Of a stretch of 64,000 nucleotides of DNA, positions 56,675-64,000 are shown in pieces (the stretch's first letter is position 1; each line of letters opens with the position of its first letter). Under the pieces are notes generated by a model, which ran no database searches, was not told where the DNA came from, and saw only the letters and a program-made list of their open reading frames with translations. The stretch comes from Sipunculus nudus (lineage: Eukaryota; Annelida; Sipuncula; Golfingiida; Sipunculidae): NCBI GenBank assembly GCA_026874595.1, contig CM049318.1, forward strand, positions 14,119,241-14,183,240, written 5' to 3'. Position numbers and translations under genes: made by a program.

Positions 56675-59600
56675 ATGGCATCCCTGGCCCAGACTGTGTT
56701 CTTATCATCATGCATATTACTGCTTGGGGGAATTACAGGTAATCTCTCTTTCTTGTTACTTAAGCTCATAAAGTCCAAATTAAAATCTACTCAATATAAC
56801 CTTTACTCTCTAATAATATGGAACATTGTAAGCTTAACTGCGGCTATAACTATGCCTGGGCAGAGTCTGGAAAACAAAACAAATTATCAAAGTTAAGGAT
56901 CAAACATCAGACTGAAATCAGCCTGCAGCAAGACCATCTAGTTTAGAATTTTAAAGACATTACTTGAAATACGACTGCAGTCTTTATAAATGTTTAAATT
57001 TATGTCAGAAGAAAACGAGATATTTTTCTCATCACCCAGATGCCATTGCGTTTGGGCCTATCAGGGTCTCCTAACCTTGGACCTCCAGAGGCATTGCCCG
57101 GCATTAAATGTCCACGGCAAATAGAGAAAATACGAAAAAAAACCCATTTAAATAAATGAGTTGTACATTGACTGAACATTTCAGTTATAACAAATGGACT
57201 GATTTTACCCCTTAACTGTAACAAACACACACACACTTAAATATATTTATATATATAAAAAGGTTACTGGAATGTGTACCTCACTGTTCCGTCAGTGTGG
57301 GCATTCTCAACTCAAGGGACCAGCGATTTCATAGGAAAGTTCAGTAACAAAAAAGGCTTATGGATATATTCATTCCTGAAAAAAATGAAGACGTCTATGT
57401 GGAGAATGAGTTCTTGGTGTGGACGAAGAACTAAGATGAATGGGATGCGAAATACTTCTACCTTTATTCCATTTTGAAGCCGCTGTCGTGTTTACACAGT
57501 GACGTCATGTATATAACGGCATATTTGTTTGATCCTTTTAATAGGCAATAGCATATATCCATTATATCATTATAAAAATTCAGCTTTACACCTTGGTTCT
57601 TAATCAAGGCAAGACAGACGTTTATATAAATGAAGTTGTAGATAATGTTGACTGAAGAACGTCTGTCATTAAGCATAACAAAAGAGTATTGTGATGATTT
57701 TTACCTTTTTCGTGGATCAATTTTGCTTTTTTTGGAAATGAAAACCAGGTCCTTGGTAATGTTGCAGATTTGTATTATGACACATAATCTCTGTGTCGAT
57801 CAGATACACCAAGAACTGAAATATTTTGTATTATCTTCCCGAGCTTGTAAGCTTTTTATTGTGTCTTGACCGGTTAAAGAATAACGCCCGCGCGTACAGT
57901 ATTTTTTGCTCCTCCTTTGTGCAAGGCAGTCATTTGTGTGTGTACGTGTGTGACCTTATGTGTGTGCAGCTTTCATATGTGTGTAGCCTGGGCTGAGTAC
58001 AAACCAAACGAAAAAAAATCGTTAGGAGAGAGAGAGAGATAGCACTATTGTTCACGACAAGTCATACCACAACACAATGGCATTAGGTCTGCATTATATA
58101 GAGTACAGCTTCACATGTATGTAAGTCAATCAAATTTCAGCACAAAAGAAAAACATTCACTCTGTAACTAAGGTTTTATGACACTGAACTTAACACGGTC
58201 GGACGGCTCACACAAGTGTAACTGACGACAATACCATGTCGCCTAATACATTATAAAACATACCCTGCGCTTTGACGTGAGCTAAATATATGTGTTCTTT
58301 AATACAGGAGCACATAATACTTTATTAATCAAGGCTTCATGTGTCAACTCACGGGACAACACGAATCCGATTTAATATTACTATCTACCTACACGCAGGA
58401 GATCGTCTGCCTACTATCAATTTTATATCGTATTAACCGTATTATATTATGAGTAAAATGAGGATAATGCTAGAGCACAAATGTGCACGTCTGTGTATAC
58501 AGATAAGTGCATGTCTGGACCCCGGGATATTAGGCAAATAACAGATGACCAGATTATTAACAGATGGCGAATCACGCACCCCTCATGTACACCTTCAATT
58601 TTTTTTAATGTAGATGCCGCATATTTGAGAGAAATGGCCGATTGAAAAGCTTGTATGTTAGCTAACCCTGCTGTCTGAAAAAAGTATGGTAGATACAATA
58701 TGTAGAGCATAATGGAACATTATGGTTTATGAATATCGAAAATAAATTGTTACCATTTCAGTTTTTTTTCCTGAATGATATAGATTTCTATTTTACTTGA
58801 GATACCTTTTCAATGAGCTCTAGTAAACGAAGTTTTAACATTACTGATGATTACGTATATTTATTGTTAAGCATGTTTTTTTTATAAATTAAAAACAATG
58901 GTCTCAGATGCTTGAAACGTTATAGACTGGGGGATTGTAAAAACAAAAGAGAACATACGTTACATGTTATACTAAGAACCGGGCTTATCGTTAAGGCACA
59001 GGAGTGATTTTAGCAGTGCATTGATTATTTTACCTAAAACTGTTTATTATTAACATTCACGGGTATATACACAGAAAAACAGAATAACTGGCTGATATTG
59101 AATGCGTTCATTATTATACCAAGAACCGTGCTGGTGGTTTATGCATCAATAAATATATCTAGAAGCGTAGTAGTGGTTGGTGGTTAATCATGTTAACTAG
59201 AACCGTGAGAGTGGTTAAGGCGTTGACCATTTTACCTAGAACCGATTAAGTGGTTAAGGCGTGAATCATTATACATAGAACCGTGTTTGTGGTTAGGGCT
59301 TGAATCATTATACTTAGAACCATGCCAGTGGTTAAGGCGTTATTCATTTTACCTAGAATCGTGCCAGTGGTTAAGGCGTTATTCATTTTACCTAGAATCG
59401 TGCCAGTGGTTAAGGCGTTATTCATTTTACCTAGAATCGTGCCAGTGGTTAAGGCGTTATTCATTTTACCTAGAATCGTGCCAGTGGTTAAGGCGTTATT
59501 CATTTTACCTAGAATCGTGCCAGTGGTTAAGGCGTTATTCATTTTACCTAGAATCGTGCCAGTGGTTAAGGCGTTATTCATTTTACCTAGAATCGTGCCA

Positions 59601-62332
59601 GTGGTTAAGGCGTTATTCATTTTACCTAGAATCGTGCCAGTGGTTAAGGCGTTATTCATTTTACCTAGAATCGTGCCAGTGGTTAAGGCGTTATTCATTT
59701 TGCCTAGAATCGTGCCAGTGGTTAAGACGTTATTCATTTTACCTAGAATCGTGCCAGTGGTTAAGGCGTTATTCATTTTACCTAGAATCGTGCCAGTGGT
59801 TAAGGCGTTATTCATTTTGCCTAGAATCGTGCCAGTGGTTAAGGCGTTATTCATTTTACCTAGAATCGTGCCAGTGGTTAAGGCGTTATTCATTTTACCT
59901 AGAATCGTGCCAGTGGTTAAGGCGTTATTCATTTTACCTAGAATCGTGCCAGTGGTTAAGGCGTTATTCATTTTGCCTAGAACCGTGAAAGAGGTGAAGG
60001 CGTTAATCATTACGCCCAGAACCACACTCTTGGTTATGCGTTCTCCGAGTCTTACCATGACGCTGTCAAAGGTCCAAATTAAACAATTATTAGTGCGTCC
60101 AGATATCTAAGCTTGATATTGATTGCCTGGAAAACGGCCCAGACAGGTAAAAAAAACAAAATAAATCTGACGATCCCGGTGCTGGGTAATATCGTGTAGA
60201 ACCCCTTTTTGTGCCTGTCAGATTTTAGCAGACCTGCTTAAGTTCTGATAATCACAGTCTTGTCACCAGATTATATAACTGGATGAAGGAAAAGACATTT
60301 GAAAATCCAAAGGACTGTGTTTCTTAAATAATAAAGTGAAACATAGGAGGGTTGGCTTTTTGAGTGAAAGTGGCCAAAATTTATACCATCGGCGAACTGT
60401 CATTAATATTTAGTCCTGAACATCGGCCTAAGAGCATCAATATTTTGTACAAAAGTAATGTAAATGGTTGACACCTTTTGAAAAAGACTAGCTGTGTGTG
60501 GGTTCTTGTACACAAGCTTTCGGGTGCTCGGCCCCCTTCCTCAGGTGTAAATGGAGCTGTTCCTCAGGTAGCTGTTCCCAGTATGGTTCATTTGGACAGG
60601 ATTATGGCAAAGCTTGTCGGGTCTATTGTTAAGTTGTGTCGGTGCTGGCTGAATTAGGGGATTGGTGGATTAGTGATCATGATTTCCAGGTAGCAGGTGT
60701 CCAGTGAAGTGGTTACTGATCCTTAAAAGCAAGGGAGTGTTCAAAGTTTTCAATTGTTGTGTTGTGTAATGGTGTAAAAATAAAAAAAGTATGTACATAG
60801 TCTAAAATAGTTGAGTCCTATGTTTAGTCTTACACCTGAGGAAGGGGGCCGAGCACCCGAAAGCTTGTGTACAAGAACCCACACACAGCTAGTCTTTTTC
60901 AAAAGGTGTCAACCATTTACATTACTTTTGTAAGTAACAGACTAGCACGGCATTTCAAAACTTTACAATATTTTGTACAAACCATTTCCCCTCAAGCATC
61001 ATTTTTTTGGTTTATCAATATTTAGTCCACAATATCCGCCGACATGTATCAAAATACTGTCCACTCCATCGACCCCGTGCATCAACATTTGTCTGTACCA
61101 TCGGTTCACGGCCATTAAATGTTTGTTTATACCATCGGCTCACTAGAAAATATCCTGGTGTCCCGATACCCCGCTCCGCCCCTGCCATGAGTAATGGAAT
61201 TATATAAAGATATCATTCTTGGATCGAATCCCATCTTTCATTAAATCATGTCGAGTTTCATGTTAGAACCTTTATTAACTGTATATTAAAATGACCTCTG
61301 TCTTATATAGTGTAGGTTTCGAAGGATTTCCATTTTAACTGTTAATTTACTTCAGCATACTGTGGTTGGCTTAATATTCCATATTTCAGGAATTGTGAAC
61401 AAACATTTAGAATATTTTATTTTCAAATCATTATTGTTTTTTATAATATGGATTACAATATCATGAGTTCTAATCATATGTCTTTACAGGACTAAAGATG
61501 TCAACTATAGAATTATAAGTTGTCGAATATAAACGACAGATGTACAGAATTCAGGACATCATACTATAGACTATAACTGTGAAATTGAAATGTGAAACCC
61601 GGCCCTGGTGGAAGTGTGCGCTCTTTGAGTGCTCCTCTTTTTTTCTTGTTTCAGAAGCCCAGGCCACGTCAGCACTGATCTACACGGAACAAGATGAATA
61701 TCGGTCTGGGTCTGTTCTCCATCGGCTGGAACTCCCGAAAAGTTGTGTCACGTGTCTCTTCAACTGTGCCAAATCCTGCCCACGTGACCGCCCTCTTAGT
61801 TTCAGTTGGAGTGACGTGGAGATAGGACCAGTAGGTAAGGATATATTTACCGTACTTACTTAACTTTACTTAATTTCACAATATTGGTTTGTTCTCCTTT
61901 CATTTCTTTTATTGGACATCTCGACTCTAATCCCTGTTATAAGAGTTGTCTAATCCCTGATAAGTAGGCCTAGTCATAAGAACTTTTTTGAGACATTTTT
62001 TTTTATCAGGACAAATATCTATTTTTCTTTGATGTTCTATTACTTCATTAAACCAATATTAAGTTTATATAATAGTTTTCTTCTTTTTAATATAATCACC
62101 AATATATATCATAAATTATTAACAAAAATCTACATCACAAATTTACAGGCATAACAAAGAGATTGAAATATTCGCACTTATTTATTTCTTGTGTTTTGTT
62201 TATTTAGACTTCCTGTACGGGGACAGCAAGGTGTTCTTTTTCAACAAGAAGTCGCGGATGATCGAGAGTATTGGTTACACCGCCTCGTCATCAACCTCCA
62301 AGGTGTCACAGCATAAACTGTGCTCCGACAAG
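56675..62332 (+). CDS. Secreted cysteine-containing protein, three exons, 3' end not found
   Basis: Exon 1 (56675-56738) encodes a signal peptide MASLAQTVFLSSCILLLGGI, donor GTAATC, phase 1. Exon 2 (61655-61834, 180 nt) follows cttgtttcag and starts EAQATSALIYTEQDEY, with a cysteine cluster CVTCLFNCAKSC and FSWSDVEIGPV, donor GTAAGG, phase 1. Exon 3 (62208-62332, 125 nt) follows tttatttag and encodes FLYGDSKVFFFNKKSRMIES and KVSQHKLCSDK, donor GTACGC, phase 0. Junction phases agree, and the predicted cleavage falls next to the first join (GIT/EAQA). No stop is reached, so at least one more exon follows. Intron 1 is 4.9 kb and holds a minisatellite and an inverted-repeat element, so missed exons are possible. 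I do not recognise the domain; a C-x2-C-x3-C-x3-C spacing is visible. An extracellular role is inference. Confidence 0.55.
56990..58970. other. Intron 1, left part
   Basis: Contains a short open stretch at about 57,360-57,550 (PEKNEDVYVENEFLVW, one stop, then EWDAKYFYLY) that looks faintly coding but has no splice support. An AC-rich run lies at about 57,222 and a GTGTGTGT-rich stretch at 57,935-57,980. No element is recognised. Confidence 0.35.
58975..60050. repeat. 39-bp minisatellite, homogeneous centre and decayed edges
   Basis: The unit is 39 bp (gtgccagtggttaaggcgtt plus attcattttacctagaatc). About 17 almost identical copies fill 59,322-59,990. A TTTTGCC variant appears at about 59,700, 59,816 and 59,973, and one AAGACG change at 59,726. 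Toward both edges the units diverge progressively (58,975-59,320 and 59,990-60,050). Because 39 is 13 codons, all frames lacking a stop run through and make 230-270 residue repeats on both strands. I regard these as artefacts of the period. Confidence 0.93.
60454..60981. mobile_element. Inverted-repeat element with 102-bp perfect arms and a 16-bp flanking repeat
   Basis: The arms at 60,449-60,550 and 60,830-60,931 are identical in inverse orientation over 102 bp, with a 279-bp spacer. The same 16 bp (caatattttgtacaaa) stands at 60,438-60,453 and 60,966-60,981, like a target duplication of retroelement size. Each arm contains CTGAGGA, a GC-rich hairpin and CGAAA, the layout of a hammerhead ribozyme core as found in the terminal repeats of Penelope-like elements. 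No RT or GIY-YIG frame is present, so it would be non-autonomous. It lies in intron 1 of the 56,675 gene. Confidence 0.6.
60982..61650. other. Intron 1, right part
   Basis: No feature seen apart from short repeated phrases 'accatcggctc' and 'tttgtctgtaccatcgg' at 61,085-61,140, hinting at a small decayed tandem repeat. Confidence 0.35.
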
Positions 62333-63450
62333 GTACGCCAGCAAACAACTCGGGTGTGTAGCAATAAGATGACTTAAAGAGGCCCTTATTAAAGGGCCAA
62401 AAGGGCGTGTATAGATAATTTCCTGGACCTTTTATAAAATATTATTCAAAAGCACCGATACTAGGGTGCCTAGACTTTTCTTTTTCATTATATGCACGTA
62501 TTTAAAACAGGTGGGGGCGCCAAAATCGCCCCCGTCGTAATCAAAGCTTGCCCTGCAACGACACTAGCAAACCAGAAAAAAATAAGCAAGAAAATAAGAA
62601 AAAAAATGTTTAATACTCTCACACAATACGTCATAAACACATTGACATTAAGAGCGACAGCATGAGTCACGGATACATACACAAATAGATGAGCCAGTCC
62701 GTACCGTAAATAAAATGTATTTTATGGTAACATGCATGTTAAAACAAATTTCGCATTTTCTTCTTTTATGACGTGGTACAAGATTTGTTTCATCACTCTG
62801 TTTGACCAAAAATAATAACCAAAAAAAAAAAGAAAAAAAAACAGGTGGCAGGTGTTGCGGACAGAATTTTAGTTACACTTTGCAAGAATATGAAATTCTA
62901 CATCAATATGATATGCAGGTAATTTAAAAGGTATGCATACAGGGAGGCGAAGAAGAAATCTATTAAGTTGATACACGCTGTGTCGAACCTAGAGTGCTGT
63001 CGCCATCTACTGGTGGTTTGGCTAGCTACGCAGCACACCGCACTCGACGAATATTAATTTGACTATTATACAAGATCAGTGTTGTTATCCAATTGCGGTC
63101 GAGGCTTCCCAAGCGCTCCAGTTTCGTCGAACCGTAAAGTAAATAAGCCAATGGTGTTATAACCTATGATTGGGTAGGGTATAACTGAATGTGGAAACAA
63201 TTTAGTAAGGCCTACTTGAGGTATAAACCATGATTTCGACATGCTGCTTGGGAAATCCGGGTTTTAATGTGTATGCTAAATAGAAGTCCAATCAGCTTTT
63301 TCGAGACACGGGAAAAAGTAAACCTGTCATGGTTCGGTCAGGGCGCGGGGAAATGCATAATTTATCCTATTGTCCGTAAGTGGAATATATTTTAGATAAA
63401 TATGTGCTCACAATAACAATAGTGATGCATATTCCAGAGATGTCAGCTTT
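62333..63450. other. After the last exon found; nothing recognised
   Basis: AT-rich sequence with A runs near 62,820-62,842. The next exon of the 56,675 gene should begin with a phase-0 acceptor. I found no convincing candidate here. Confidence 0.35.
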
Positions 63451-63454
63451 TTTT

Positions 63455-64000
63455 TGTTAGCTCAGCTTACTGTAATTTATCTGAGCTATAGGGATCACCC
63501 TTGGTCCGGTGTCCATCCGGCCTTCCGATCATACGTCTGCCCATCCGTTAACAGGGCACAAATCGTAATCGTTAGACTTAGAAACTTCGAACTGTACATC
63601 CCGGGAGGTCCTAGGCAAATTTCCGTGGAAACATGAATTTAGGTCATGGTGACAAATATTCTGCAACCTATGGGCCGAAAACATAATTATGAGCACCCAG
63701 ACAGTCAGACGGAGCAACAATTGTATCCATTAGGCCCAGAATCTTCTTACGTGAAATTAATTTACGGTGGCTTATATTCTGCGATCTATAGCAAGAAGAT
63801 GCCATATGAGCACCCTGAATGTCATATTTGTTATAAATCGATTCTGGTGGACCTAGAATCTTCAAACGCAACATCTAGGGAGGTTCTGGGCAATTCTCCG
63901 AGGAAACCTGAAATTAGGTCATGGTAACCTATATTCGACGACCTACGAGCCGAAAATATGATTTTGAGCGCCCTGAAAGTCAGACGGGGCACACATTTAT
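63455..64000. repeat. Dispersed repeat with ~160-bp units, copy 3 (runs off the window)
   Basis: The head (gagctatagggatcaccctt, then ggtgtccatccggcc) matches 52,372-52,400. Units follow with gagcaccc/gagcgccc words at 63,690, 63,808 and 63,966 and decayed AGGTCATGGTGACA and AGGTCATGGTAACCT sites at about 63,639 and 63,917. Confidence 0.7.

Noticed and set aside
58975-60050. CRISPR-like regular repeat
   Set aside because: Units are contiguous with no unique spacers, and the sequence is eukaryotic. It is a plain minisatellite.
59246-60110. Open frames of 230-270 residues on both strands made of 13-residue repeats
   Set aside because: The 39-bp unit is 13 codons, so any frame without a stop in one unit stays open. 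Frames are open on both strands simultaneously, and no start context, signal or unique protein part is attached.
61579-61660. Unspliced start ATG at 61,579 for the secreted-protein exon
   Set aside because: The sequence before 61,655 reads through a polypyrimidine tract and acceptor. The signal-peptide exon at 56,675 joins in phase and gives a better N terminus.
63480-64000. Short overlapping frames on both strands in the last 500 bp
   Set aside because: The region is copy 3 of a noncoding dispersed repeat. The frames are not shared with copy 2 at 52,325.

Overview
This is eukaryotic, AT-rich, intron-containing, repeat-dominated DNA from an invertebrate animal. My best guess is a mollusc or another lophotrochozoan. 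The reasons are a tandem family of small secreted C-type-lectin-like genes, DIRS, Gmr1-type, MULE-SWIM and Tx1/L1-like transposable elements side by side, long (TA)n tracts, and a dispersed repeat of a kind I associate with bivalve genomes. The taxon is inference. I saw no bacterial operons, no CRISPR array and no recognisable rRNA or tRNA genes.

Layout. (1) A unit carrying a four-exon secreted C-type-lectin-like gene on the minus strand is present three times: copy A (about 1-3,810), copy B (about 13,160-20,090) and copy C (about 21,110-44,345). Homology covers exons, introns and flanks. Exon phases are all 1 and exon 3 is exactly 201 nt in each copy, so the models are firm, yet each copy has a different lesion (A nonsense codon; B lost start and frameshift; C lost splice acceptor). 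(2) Between A and B lies a nearly full-length Tx1/L1-like LINE (6,221-12,000) with a target-site duplication. (3) Copy C is inflated by three insertions. The first is a degraded DIRS-type tyrosine-recombinase retrotransposon (about 21,754-27,235), itself carrying a solo-LTR-like block. The second is an LTR retrotransposon (28,579-36,545, minus) with gypsy-type enzymes in the order gag-protease-integrase-RT-RNase H, the Gmr1 arrangement. The third is a MULE with a ZSWIM3-like transposase (39,128-42,528, minus) inside lectin intron 1. (4) A 25-bp GC-rich minisatellite with higher-order structure fills 45,440-48,470. (5) The right third contains two small spliced plus-strand genes that I do not recognise: a signal-peptide, single-TM protein (exons 49,080-51,835, complete, 184 aa) and a secreted cysteine-containing protein (exons 56,675-62,332, partial at the 3' side). 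The 4.9-kb first intron of the second gene holds a 39-bp minisatellite and a perfect 102-bp inverted repeat. (6) A dispersed repeat family (3,864-4,480; 52,325-53,345; 63,455-64,000) carries perfect AGGTCA-n3-TGACCT palindromes.

The window therefore records local duplication and decay of an immune-type lectin gene, with each copy collecting its own transposons. The most unusual items are the Gmr1-order element with a tRNA-His primer site, the DIRS element whose terminal and internal complementary repeats are still readable, the MULE-SWIM in the lectin intron, the inverted repeat with a hammerhead-like core, and two unrecognised spliced secreted or membrane genes. All splice models were read by eye; positions may be off by a base or two.
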